The notes beneath the pieces were generated by a model. That model did not search any database. It was not told where the DNA came from and saw nothing but the letters and a program-made list of their open reading frames with translations. From the NCBI GenBank assembly GCA_002428405.1, contig DIWD01000062.1:1-64000 (forward strand): a stretch of 64,000 nucleotides of DNA, in the 5' to 3' direction. This stretch comes from a bacterium UBA6115. Its GTDB lineage: Bacteria; Bacillota_A; Clostridia; Christensenellales; Aristaeellaceae. Position numbers and translations under genes: made by a program. Positions 44,944-53,527 of this stretch are shown here, in pieces. Within the stretch, counting starts at the first letter, position 1; each line of letters opens with the position of its first letter.

Positions 44944-46341
44944 ATGAAGGTATCATACACTGAGATTGTTTCCCATTATACAGCAACTATGCAATATGAT
45001 GATATACCGGCGGATGTGATTGAACAAGCGAAACGTCTCATTTTGCATACAGTTGCTGCAAGTATATCAGCTTTTCCTCTTCCACAAGTGAAGAAGGTCA
45101 TTAGTTATGTACAAAACAGTGGTGGTGCAGAGCAAGCAACAATATGGTGTAGCAATGGGATAAAAGTTCCGGTAGAGGAAGCAGCTTTTGCAAATGGGAC
45201 TCTTGCTGATCAAATGGATTGGGAAGATTGTAGTTGGACAGGTCATCCTTCTGCAACCGCGATTCCAGCCATTTTTGCACTATCTGAAGCAAGAAATAAA
45301 AGTGGTAAAGATTTTCTTTTAGCTCTTGTTGCAGGATATGAAAGCTCTCAACGTATTGCTCAAGCTATTCAACCTACTCGAGAGTATGTAATGGGTGGAA
45401 ATGAATGGGGTTTGATTAGTTGGCAGATTCTTCCAGCAGCGCTTGCTTCTGCTAAACTACTAAATCTAGATGCCAAGAAGATAAACCAGACTCTTGGAGC
45501 ATCACTATATCAGACAATTAATCCCACAAATAAACATAGCGATGGATTGGGAAAATCAGATATCTATCATTATGCCCACGGCTTCTGCGCCCGAAACGGC
45601 CTAATTGCTGCAACTATCTCTGAAGTGGGCTTCGATAATTGCTTTGATGCGCTAGATGGTAATGATGGTTATTGGCATATGGTTTCTGACAAGTCCGATT
45701 CGAGTTGGTATGATAAATCTATTGGAGAATGGTGGCTAATTAAGGAGACATATTTGAAACACTGGCCTGCGAACATGTGGGTTCAAACTCCACTTGAAGC
45801 ACTTGAAGAAATCATGAGTGAGAGAAATTTCTCGATAAATGATGTTTCAAAAATTCGAGTAAGTCCCAACATTCCATTTATCTGCAATGATTATTCAAAA
45901 ACAACTCGGAGTACGCTGGATGCTCAGTTCAGTATTCCTTATTGTCTTGGAGCCTATATAATCACGAAGAATAAAAGTGCCGAATGGTTCAGCGAAGAAA
46001 TGCGTCATAATCAAGAGTTGATTGACTTTGCACAAAAATTTGAGGCGTTTGGTGAAGTTCGTGGATTCTATGATAATTTTGAGATCTTTTGGACAGGATC
46101 TTTCCCTGAAAGTACGCTCGAGGTATATTTCAATGATGGTACATCTATTTCCAGAAGATCACAATATCCTAAAGGTCATCCGAAGAATAATTTTTCATAT
46201 GAAGAAGAGTGCGAACACTTCAGAAGTTGCTGTTCTTCATACATGAAACCTGATCAAATCGAACGTTTCATAGAAATAGTCACCCACCTTGAAGAATCGA
46301 GCAATCTTCATGAACTGGCTTCTCTTACTATCATTCCATAA
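44944..46341 (+). CDS. MmgE/PrpD family protein, copy 2
   Basis: 465 residues, clearly a paralogue of the gene before it, sharing TMxYxDIPxDVIxQAKR, the QMDWEDCSWTGHPSATAIPAIFALSE block, ARNGL, LKHWPANMWVQTPLEAL and RYPKGHPKNNF-type segments. ATG 44944 with AAGGAG at 44928-44933; the open frame overlaps the previous stop but that start has no ribosome binding site. The two copies may form a heteromer or act on different isomers; this is inference. Confidence 0.86.
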   Translation: MKVSYTEIVSHYTATMQYDDIPADVIEQAKRLILHTVAASISAFPLPQVKKVISYVQNSGGAEQATIWCSNGIKVPVEEAAFANGTLADQMDWEDCSWTGHPSATAIPAIFALSEARNKSGKDFLLALVAGYESSQRIAQAIQPTREYVMGGNEWGLISWQILPAALASAKLLNLDAKKINQTLGASLYQTINPTNKHSDGLGKSDIYHYAHGFCARNGLIAATISEVGFDNCFDALDGNDGYWHMVSDKSDSSWYDKSIGEWWLIKETYLKHWPANMWVQTPLEALEEIMSERNFSINDVSKIRVSPNIPFICNDYSKTTRSTLDAQFSIPYCLGAYIITKNKSAEWFSEEMRHNQELIDFAQKFEAFGEVRGFYDNFEIFWTGSFPESTLEVYFNDGTSISRRSQYPKGHPKNNFSYEEECEHFRSCCSSYMKPDQIERFIEIVTHLEESSNLHELASLTIIP

Positions 46342-46361
46342 ATGACCAAGAAGAGGCGCAT

Positions 46362-46898
46362 ATGAAAAATGTTGTTTTGATATTTAAGAAAATATCTACA
46401 TTCATTGAGAATGTTGAAACACACTTTATTACACTATTTACCTTAATCATGGGTCTGATCATCATTTTGGATGTTGCCTTTAGGAATCTCGGTTTCCAAG
46501 GCTTTGCGTGGGTTGAAGAATTTGGACGATTTATGCTAGTTGTCACTACGATCATTGGTTGCAGCGTAGCAGTAAAGTCAAAAGGTCATATGGTGATGGA
46601 TGCACTTTACAATGCTTTGCCAACACGTTGGGCATATGCAATAAAGGCAATTGCTTATGCAATATGCAGTGCATTATACCTATATCTAAGCTACTTTAGT
46701 TATAACTGGATGCTAAAGCAGCAATTGATGCGGAAGACGATGCAGAGCATTCAATTTCCTGCTTGGATAATGTGGTTGTTTATCGTTTATGGCATTTTTA
46801 CCATGGGGTCTCGCTATTTAGTACAAACAGTGAAATGTATTATCCAAGCTGTCAAGGGTGAGAGTACATTCACAGAAATGAACACTAAAGAGAACTGA
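46362..46898 (+). CDS. TRAP transporter small permease (DctQ family)
   Basis: 178 residues with four hydrophobic segments (about 20-40, 55-70, 85-110, 125-150), the DctQ layout. It contains the family-typical FAWVEEFGRFMLVVTTIIGCSVAVKSKGHMVMD stretch. It lies 20 bases after the second PrpD gene and 14 bases before DctM. Together with DctM and DctP it forms a sodium-driven secondary importer. Confidence 0.85.
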   Translation: MKNVVLIFKKISTFIENVETHFITLFTLIMGLIIILDVAFRNLGFQGFAWVEEFGRFMLVVTTIIGCSVAVKSKGHMVMDALYNALPTRWAYAIKAIAYAICSALYLYLSYFSYNWMLKQQLMRKTMQSIQFPAWIMWLFIVYGIFTMGSRYLVQTVKCIIQAVKGESTFTEMNTKEN

Positions 46899-46912
46899 GG
46901 GAGGATTTGGGC

Positions 46913-48184
46913 ATGATCGGAATGGTTTTATTAGTTTTTTTTGCGTTACTGATCATCGGAGTACCTGTTGCCCATGTGGTTCTTAGTGCAGCTGGTATTG
47001 GAGTCATAATAGCTGGGAATAACGGCACTATTCTATCTCAGCAAATGGTATTAGGAATGAATCAGTTTGTCATTTTAGCTGTTCCGTTTTTTATTATTTC
47101 TGGAGACTTAGCCGCAAAAGGGCGAACATCACAACATCTTGTGAATGTGATTAATGCTTTTATTGGACATCTACCAGGCGGATTGGGAATCGCAACAATT
47201 TTTGCAAGCGCACTTTTTGGCGCGATCACTGGTTCTGCTATTGCTTGTGTTGTAGCAATTGGTGCACTAATGTTGCCAAAGTTAAAAGAAAATGGATATC
47301 CAACATTATTGTCACTAGGGATCATCACAACAGCTGGAACAATTGGAGTCATGATTCCGCCTTCAATACCGATGTTACAGATTGCCATCGCAATGGGAAC
47401 TTCAGTGGGCAAGCAATTCACTGCAGGCTTTATTCCTGGTATACTGACAGCAATTATCATGAGTGCTTATGTTGCATATTACGCAAAGAAATCAAAAATG
47501 CCTCTTCTTCCACGAACATCATTTAGGGAAAAGCTAAAAACACTAAAGCAAAGTTTCTGGGCTTTGATGTTTCCTGTCATTGTGCTTGGAAGTATATATG
47601 GCGGCATTGCTACACCTACCGAGGCATCAATCATCTCCGTGGTTTATGTCCTCCTAATAGAAATGTTTATATATCGGACAATTCCTTTCAAAGGTCTTTA
47701 TAATATCATGCGAAAGGCTACTGTAAATGCATCGACTTTGACTCTTACTATTGCTACCGCACAGGTTTTTGTTTGGTATTTGACCACAGAAGGCGTTCCA
47801 TCTGCGCTCTATATGTGGATTATCGGATTCATAAGTAATAAATACGTACTCTGGCTTTTGCTGTGTATCCTGTTCTTCATTGTCGGCTGCTTTACAAATG
47901 TTGCTACTGTAGTATTAATACTTGGACCTATGATTAGGCCCATCCTTGAACATTTTGGGATAAATCTTATTCACTTCACCATTATTGCAGTTATGATGTC
48001 TCAGGTAGGCTTTGTCACACCGCCCTTTGGCTTAACATTATTTACAAGTATGAAACTTGCAAATGTTGGCATGAAGGAAGTATCACGCGGTTCCTTACCA
48101 TTTATAATTGCTATGCTTATAACAACAGCTATTTTGATAATTTTCCCTTCTCTGTCAACATTCCTCCCGGATCTGATCTACTGA
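46913..48184 (+). CDS. TRAP transporter large permease (DctM family)
   Basis: 423 residues with about twelve membrane segments. DctM marks: PFFIISGDLAAKGRTSQHLVNVINAFIGHLPGGLGIATIFASALFGAITGSAIACV (about 50-105), IPPSIPMLQIAIAMGTSVGKQFTAGFIPGI and the C-terminal GFVTPPFGLTLF block. ATG 46913 with GGGAGG at 46899-46904 preferred over TTG 46907. It forms the transport pathway of the TRAP system. Confidence 0.9.
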   Translation: MIGMVLLVFFALLIIGVPVAHVVLSAAGIGVIIAGNNGTILSQQMVLGMNQFVILAVPFFIISGDLAAKGRTSQHLVNVINAFIGHLPGGLGIATIFASALFGAITGSAIACVVAIGALMLPKLKENGYPTLLSLGIITTAGTIGVMIPPSIPMLQIAIAMGTSVGKQFTAGFIPGILTAIIMSAYVAYYAKKSKMPLLPRTSFREKLKTLKQSFWALMFPVIVLGSIYGGIATPTEASIISVVYVLLIEMFIYRTIPFKGLYNIMRKATVNASTLTLTIATAQVFVWYLTTEGVPSALYMWIIGFISNKYVLWLLLCILFFIVGCFTNVATVVLILGPMIRPILEHFGINLIHFTIIAVMMSQVGFVTPPFGLTLFTSMKLANVGMKEVSRGSLPFIIAMLITTAILIIFPSLSTFLPDLIY

Positions 48185-48227
48185 ATCATAGGAAACAAAA
48201 TGATTTGACAGATTCATTGAAACACGA

Positions 48228-48245
48228 CTGTTTCACAAGCATACT
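48228..48245. promoter_or_regulatory. Short inverted repeat before the MFS gene
   Basis: TGAAACA (48228-48234) and TGTTTCA (48239-48245) form a perfect 7-bp dyad with a 4-base centre between dctM and the MFS gene. Possible operator; no U-tract, so unlikely to be a terminator. Confidence 0.35.
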
Positions 48246-48284
48246 ACTAAAGTTTGTTGAACAAAAGGAGTATTTTGAAACAAA

Positions 48285-49454
48285 GTGACTCGAAATAGGT
48301 TGTTCACCATGCAGTATTTGAGTATCATTTCGTTTTTTCTCTCAATGTGCCTATATGGTCAGGCACTATTTAGTGCATTGCCTTTATATTTGACAGGAGT
48401 GAAAGGCTTCAGCGAATCAATGGCTGGCTTTGTGGTTTCTATATTTCCATATACTGCAATGCTATATCGTCCTCTTTCCGTCCGTACAACTACGGTTGTA
48501 AGTTATAAGAAAACAATATTGATATGTCTTTTGTTAATGGCTGTTAGTCTATATATTGTGCCATTCAGCAATTCTATATTACCGTTGATTATTGTAAGAC
48601 TAATAACGGGTGTAGCGATTTGCTTAGGAGGAGTTGTAAGCGGAATTGTTTTGATAAAAATTTTACCAAACGACCGATTTATTGAAGGTATTGGATATTA
48701 CAGCATTAGCACTATAACAATGTCATTTTGGGGACCAGCTTTTGCGCGATTCTTTATCTCAATCGGAGGATACTCGTCATTTTTTAACATCCTCTCTATC
48801 ATTCTCATCCTCAATTTTTTCTGGTGTTTGTTTGTTAAGTTCCCAGATAATGGAAGGAAAGAGCGAACATCGATACCATCAAATACTAAACCTTGGTATG
48901 AGAGTACCGTTTTTCCCATAGTTCTGGTTCTTGGCTTAATTATTCTTGCGCATAGTAGCATCAGTTCATTCCTTCCTCTGTATGCACAAACAAATGGCAT
49001 TCAGAGCATACCACTGTTTTATATACTTGCAGGGATTAGTATGGTTTCGATTCGGATAAAGTATTCATTAACAAAGAAGAAGGGAATTGACCAATCATAT
49101 TTACTATTATCTACCGGTTTAATGGCTATATGTCTATTTCTGGTCCTAACATTTAGGTCCACATATATTCTTATTGTGACAGCCTTAGTATACGGCGCCT
49201 CGCTCGGATATGCCCAACCAGTGCTGATATCAACGGCGCTAAACATCAGTCCTCCCGACAGAGTAAATTCAGCAACTGTCACATACTATATTGCAATAGA
49301 CGCTGGCCTTGCTGTAGGAAGTATGTTGTGGGGATTTATAGGTCAGTACTTAGAATATTACTATGTATTTCTTGTTAGCGGTTCCATTAATGTCCTTGCT
49401 CTATTCCTAATATTACATTACCGAAGAACCAAAGTAATTGTGAATTATTCATAG
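48285..49454 (+). CDS. MFS transporter
   Basis: 389 residues with about 12 hydrophobic segments, typical MFS length; motif-A-like loop after helix 2 is weak (RPLSVRTTTVVSYKK), yet LIIVRLITGVAICLGGVVSGI and SPPDRVNSATVTYYIAIDAGLAVGSMLWG are MFS-like. AAAAGGAG at 48263-48270 is 14 bases from GTG 48285; ATG 48309 is an alternative start. Located in the TRAP/PrpD island; it may export a product or be a second importer. Confidence 0.8.
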   Translation: MTRNRLFTMQYLSIISFFLSMCLYGQALFSALPLYLTGVKGFSESMAGFVVSIFPYTAMLYRPLSVRTTTVVSYKKTILICLLLMAVSLYIVPFSNSILPLIIVRLITGVAICLGGVVSGIVLIKILPNDRFIEGIGYYSISTITMSFWGPAFARFFISIGGYSSFFNILSIILILNFFWCLFVKFPDNGRKERTSIPSNTKPWYESTVFPIVLVLGLIILAHSSISSFLPLYAQTNGIQSIPLFYILAGISMVSIRIKYSLTKKKGIDQSYLLLSTGLMAICLFLVLTFRSTYILIVTALVYGASLGYAQPVLISTALNISPPDRVNSATVTYYIAIDAGLAVGSMLWGFIGQYLEYYYVFLVSGSINVLALFLILHYRRTKVIVNYS

Positions 49455-49621
49455 GAGGTAGTACTTTTGATTAACGATTCTGATTATTGGTGATCCTGGA
49501 TCCTTTTACGAGGCAACAAACAGGTGAACGACTAGAAAATGAACAGATTATCGGAGCATTTTATCGATCTAAGCTAGCAAGATATGTTAGAATGCTAAAG
49601 TTCCCAGAAAGAGGACGCAAC

Positions 49622-50170
49622 ATGAGTGTTGGTAAGCAGATAAGAAGAATTAGAAAAGCCCAGGGATTAACAATTAAAGATACATCAATTATGGCAAACA
49701 TAACCTCAAGCTTGATTTCACAGATCGAAAACGACAAAGCAAATCCATCCCTAGCGACTCTTAATGCTATATCAAACGCACTTAACGTAAGCATAATAGA
49801 ACTACTAAATGAAAACGTTAATGATGAAATGGGACCCGTGGTGCGGTCAAATAATCAAATAAGAATCTATGATTCACATTCATGGACACAGTTAGCATTA
49901 ACTCAACTCGACTTAACAAAATTCTCAGTATTTCTAGTTCACATGAGAGAAGGCGCAAACTCAGATGATTATCCGGAACTCAATCCACATGGACTTGCTG
50001 CATATGAGTTTGGTTTTGTCTTATCCGGAAAGTTGCAGGTTATTCTTGAGGGGAAAGTGTATGTCATAAATTCTGGCGATAGCATATCGTTTATGGCCTC
50101 AAAAAAGCATTCACTCAGCAATCTCTTAACGTCGGAGACAACTGTATTATGGGTAATTATTCTCATATAG
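49622..50170 (+). CDS. XRE-family regulator with C-terminal cupin domain
   Basis: 182 residues. Helix-turn-helix at about residues 5-60 (QIRRIRKAQGLTIKDTSIMANITSSLISQIENDKANPSLATL) and cupin at about 110-180 (NPHGLAAYEFGFVLSGKLQVILEGKVYVINSGDSISFMA). Such proteins sense a small molecule in the cupin and repress local catabolic genes. Frame opens at 49487 but ATG 49622, with AGAGGA upstream, gives the normal HTH start. Likely regulator of the island. Confidence 0.85.
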   Translation: MSVGKQIRRIRKAQGLTIKDTSIMANITSSLISQIENDKANPSLATLNAISNALNVSIIELLNENVNDEMGPVVRSNNQIRIYDSHSWTQLALTQLDLTKFSVFLVHMREGANSDDYPELNPHGLAAYEFGFVLSGKLQVILEGKVYVINSGDSISFMASKKHSLSNLLTSETTVLWVIILI

Positions 50171-50243
50171 TCTATTTCTTGTCGTCCCAATCTATTATAT
50201 TATGCTTGTTATAGCACAGTATGCTCTCGCTAAAAGTCATAAA

Positions 50244-50263
50244 AATACAATATGTTTTGTATT
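50244..50263. promoter_or_regulatory. AT-rich inverted repeat upstream of the dehydrogenase
   Basis: AATACAA (50244-50250) and TTGTATT (50257-50263) form a perfect 7-bp dyad 100 bases before the start codon. May overlap a promoter or operator. Confidence 0.3.
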
Positions 50264-50362
50264 CAATTTCGTTCCAAGAAATCTCGTATCCTAATTTTCA
50301 ACGCGTAGAATCTCTGAATGTGCAGAAAATCTTTGATTCATTACTGAAAGGAACTTGCTGAC

Positions 50363-51439
50363 ATGAGAAAGGTCACAGTCTTTGGCGGAGGTGCGACTGG
50401 TTATGTTGTTTCCGCTGAACTTGGTCTACGTGGTTTTGATGTGTGTTTATGTGAGAATCCAATATACAAGGATACTCTGGCAGCAGCAGCATCCAGAAAG
50501 GAGATTACTATAAATGGTCCGGGTTTAGATGGTGATGCAAAGTTGTTTGATGTAACAACTGATCTTTCAAGAGCATTAGACGGTACAAAGCATATAATTA
50601 TATGCACAATCTCCAACCGAGATGAAGAAGTAGCAGAATTACTCGCTCCACACATAAAGCCCGGACAGTATATACTACTGAGCGCGGGTAATCTGGGATC
50701 ATACATTTTCCGACGTGTGTTTGATAAGAAAGGGGTAACAGGAGTAATTGTTGGTGAAACCTGCGGCAATCTATTCCCAAGTAGGATAGTAGGGGAAGCA
50801 AGGGCAATTACTGGATTACCATGGTCTCCAAAGCTTGCAGCTGCCTGGCCAACTTGTGACACAATCTGTTTAATCGAAGCTTTTAGTGAAATATATCAGC
50901 TGAAAAAAGCAATAAACATCTTGCATTGTGCATTGGATGTTGGCAATATGATGAGTCACATTGGTCCAGTACTTTTAAACACAGGAGCAATAGAAAATGT
51001 AAAGGATGGATGCTTCTATCTATTTCAGCAAGGAATAACACCTAGTATAATTCGTTTAGTTGATGCAATGTGGGAAGAAAAAAAGGTGGTTATGGATGCT
51101 CTTAGTTACCCCTGCTCTCCGTCTTTATCTTCGCTGTTGCGTCCATTGATGGATCCTGATTATCATGGTCTTGATTCATTTAAAAGACTTTCAGGACCAA
51201 ACAGTATAAAAGGCCGGCATATCTCTGAAGATACACCGACATTGGTTTGTTTGATGATTTCTGTAGCTGAAGCTCTAGACATAGATATGCCGCTTTTCAA
51301 AGCTTTAGTTAAAATCGCTTCAACAGTAAATGATTGTGATTATTACAATGATGGACGTACTCTCCGAAACCTTGGCCTTGGTCACCTAAGAGGGAAAGCA
51401 TTGATGGAGTACTTTGGCTCTACATTGGATAATGCGTAA
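50363..51439 (+). CDS. NAD/NADP octopine/nopaline dehydrogenase family protein
   Basis: 358 residues. N-terminal Rossmann fold with GGGATGYVVSAELGLRGFDVCLCE (about residues 8-31, GxGxxG-like), then HIIICTISNRDEEVAELLAPHIKPGQYILLSAGNLGS. The C-terminal domain with NMMSHIGPVLLNTGAIEN and FYLFQQGITPSIIRLVDAMWEEK is typical of opine-dehydrogenase-like enzymes, which reduce or oxidise N-substituted amino acids or 2-oxo acids. The first motif reads GGGATG, close to canonical. Placed last in the island; it may process an intermediate of the imported compound. GAAAGGAA ribosome binding site. Confidence 0.82.
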   Translation: MRKVTVFGGGATGYVVSAELGLRGFDVCLCENPIYKDTLAAAASRKEITINGPGLDGDAKLFDVTTDLSRALDGTKHIIICTISNRDEEVAELLAPHIKPGQYILLSAGNLGSYIFRRVFDKKGVTGVIVGETCGNLFPSRIVGEARAITGLPWSPKLAAAWPTCDTICLIEAFSEIYQLKKAINILHCALDVGNMMSHIGPVLLNTGAIENVKDGCFYLFQQGITPSIIRLVDAMWEEKKVVMDALSYPCSPSLSSLLRPLMDPDYHGLDSFKRLSGPNSIKGRHISEDTPTLVCLMISVAEALDIDMPLFKALVKIASTVNDCDYYNDGRTLRNLGLGHLRGKALMEYFGSTLDNA

Positions 51440-51940
51440 TAATCAATGTACCAAGTACGCGTTATTATCAAATCCATCATATACTTGTCATCGTAATGTT
51501 CTGCTTCTCCAAAACAGCTGACCAAAGAGTTTCGTCATCCCCAACTGCTTCCAAAGCCCCTCAAGCGCTCATACCCCGCCATAACTCTTGCTGTAGACAT
51601 ACCTCGATGTCAGACCTGGCGGCACTGCCGATAGAGTACACTGATGTTCGCACCTTTTGACTCCTTATCATTGAAAATCTCACACCGTCACCCGTGTCCC
51701 CATGAGAAAGATGACTGCGAGCTTGCCCACTGGCATCACTTCAACGTAGTCCAAAACCCTATTCACCAAATCATAATCGAACGCACGTATCCTGCCCTTT
51801 TCCCAAGCAGCCTCCCCATCTCCCCGGCCCGGTACCTGACCAATTCATCCTTTCCTTCCCTAGCTATCTCCTTGAAGCAGGCAGCAGACAGCGTCTAATT
51901 TCCGAAAAGCAGATTCAATCTACCGCTCCGACATGGTTGC
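51440..51940. other. Gene-free stretch next to the recombinases, likely attachment region
   Basis: 501 bases without a working gene. Apart from a decayed recombinase tail on the minus strand nothing is recognised. As the tandem recombinases end at 51941, the prophage attachment site most likely lies in here or in the first bases of the remnant; no repeated core could be identified without the other end. Confidence 0.45.
51680..51790 (-). pseudogene. Fragment of a serine recombinase C-terminus
   Basis: The minus strand reads FDYDLVNRVLDYVEVMPVGKLAVIFLMGTRVTV followed by a stop, like the C-terminal end of large serine recombinases (a 'FDxxLVxxLVDxVxV...GKLxVxFxxGxxV' pattern). Sequence before it holds stops and frame changes. 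It cannot encode a protein by itself. Similar family remnants lie at 41.2-42.0 kb. Confidence 0.45.
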
Positions 51941-53527
51941 TCAATCCTCCCCAATCGTGATGTCCGTCCCGTCCTTGAAGCGGAACACCAGCGCGCCGTC
52001 CTTCATGACCGTCACACTTTCCGTCACGGCGGCCCAGAGGCGTTCATCGAAGGCGTCCAGGCACTCGCCCCGGTCTTCGATGTTCCGGATGAAACTGTCC
52101 AGCAGGATTTTCCTGTTCTGCTTTTCACGCCGGAGACTTTCAAGTTCATGTAGGTGCTTGAGCGCAATGGCATGCCTCTCCAGGTAGGGGGCATTCTTGT
52201 CGGCTATTCCGTCCTCCGCGCTTCCCGCGCTGGCCGCGCTCCTTATGCTGTTGCGGACCAGTTCGGCGAGCACCACGGTCTCCTGGCTCAGGGCTCCTAT
52301 CTCAGCGTCCAGTCCGGAACAGTCGCACAGCGCCTTTTGCGCGAGGCGGCAGTTGTCAGCCAGTTCTTCGCGGTAAGCCAGAACGGAGTTGAACGCGGCA
52401 ACGAACTTCCGCTTCATATCCTCCTCCAAGACGTGCGGGGTGGCGCATTTCTCCTCGCGCCTGTACTTCTCGTTACACCGCCAGATCACCTTGCGGTACT
52501 TGGTGTTGGAGCCCCACACCTTCGCGCCGTAGAAACCGCCGCAGTCGCCGCACACGATCCTGGTCGACAGCGGGCTGTTGCAGGCGCTTGGGCGACCCAG
52601 ATTCTTCCTCCGCTCCATCTCCGCCTGGACTGCGTTAAACTCCGCCGGGTCTATGATGGCCGGGTGGCTGTTCTGGACAATATACTGCGGCAGCTCTCCC
52701 CTATTCACCCTCGTCTGTTTGGTTAAAAAGTCAACAGTGAAACTTTTTTGAAGGATGGCATCGCCCTTGTATTTCTCATTGGTAAGGATGGACTCCACGG
52801 TGGAATTATACCATTCCTCCTTCCCGCCAGGCGTGGGGATGCCCATACCCGTCAAACGCCTCGCTATCGAGGACGGCGTCCTGCCTTCCATAAACAAGCG
52901 GTAGATCAAACGGACAGTTTTTGCCTCGCTTTCAACGATCCGCGGGCGCTCATCCTCTCCCCTCTCGTACCCCAGGAAATGTGTATAGGCCATGGAAACC
53001 TTACCGTCGGCAAACCGTTTTCTCAGCCCCCAGGCCGTGTTTTGCCCAATATTCGCAGACTCTGATTGCGCAAGGCTCGAAAGCAGAGAAAGAAGCAGTT
53101 CGCCCTTTCCATCCAGCGTGTAGATGTTTTCTTTCTCAAAAAACACCTCAATTCCCTTTTCCTTCAGTTTCCGTACCGAGGTTAGACAGTCCACTGTGTT
53201 CCGGGCAAACCTGCTGACCGATTTAGTCAGGATCAAGTCTATCTTCCCTGCCAGGGCGTCAGCAATCATTCTGTTGAATCCGTCGCGCTTCTTTATGCTC
53301 AACCCGCTGACGCCTTCATCCGTGTAAACACCGGCATATTCCCAGTCAGGCCGTTCGTTGATGTATTTCGTGTAATAATCCACTTGCGCGGCATATGATG
53401 TTTGCTGTTCATCGCTGTCTGTGGAAACCCTCGCATATGCGGCGGTCTTCCGCTTTCCTGGCAATTGTGCCTTACTTGATACATGCATCGGTAAGGTCGC
53501 CGGTATGATCTTAACGGTTGTTTCCAC
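51941..53527 (-). CDS. Large serine recombinase (distal of the pair)
   Basis: 528 residues. Resolvase domain about 25-170: catalytic serine in YARVSTDSDE, DEGVSGLSIKKRDGFNRMI, KSVSRFARNTVDCL, and the long linking helix LLSLLSSLAQSESANIGQNTAWGLRKRFADG. Recombinase domain about 180-330; zinc ribbon at about 335-385 (CGDCGGFYG ... CNEKYRREEKC); then a coiled coil and a short beta tail. Complete and apparently intact. Its first 17 bases overlap the end of the other recombinase. It likely mediates integration and excision of this prophage. Confidence 0.9.
   Translation of the reverse strand: METTVKIIPATLPMHVSSKAQLPGKRKTAAYARVSTDSDEQQTSYAAQVDYYTKYINERPDWEYAGVYTDEGVSGLSIKKRDGFNRMIADALAGKIDLILTKSVSRFARNTVDCLTSVRKLKEKGIEVFFEKENIYTLDGKGELLLSLLSSLAQSESANIGQNTAWGLRKRFADGKVSMAYTHFLGYERGEDERPRIVESEAKTVRLIYRLFMEGRTPSSIARRLTGMGIPTPGGKEEWYNSTVESILTNEKYKGDAILQKSFTVDFLTKQTRVNRGELPQYIVQNSHPAIIDPAEFNAVQAEMERRKNLGRPSACNSPLSTRIVCGDCGGFYGAKVWGSNTKYRKVIWRCNEKYRREEKCATPHVLEEDMKRKFVAAFNSVLAYREELADNCRLAQKALCDCSGLDAEIGALSQETVVLAELVRNSIRSAASAGSAEDGIADKNAPYLERHAIALKHLHELESLRREKQNRKILLDSFIRNIEDRGECLDAFDERLWAAVTESVTVMKDGALVFRFKDGTDITIGED

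Larger units (their letters stand above)
41240..51790. mobile_element. Candidate horizontally acquired catabolic island
   Basis: The segment between about 41.2 and 51.8 kb is plainly richer in A and T, with AT-ending codons, than the GC-rich genes up to 40.7 kb and again from 51.9 kb. It contains transport and catabolic genes in one direction and has decayed serine-recombinase pieces at both edges. Exact ends and attachment sites were not found. Confidence 0.5.
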
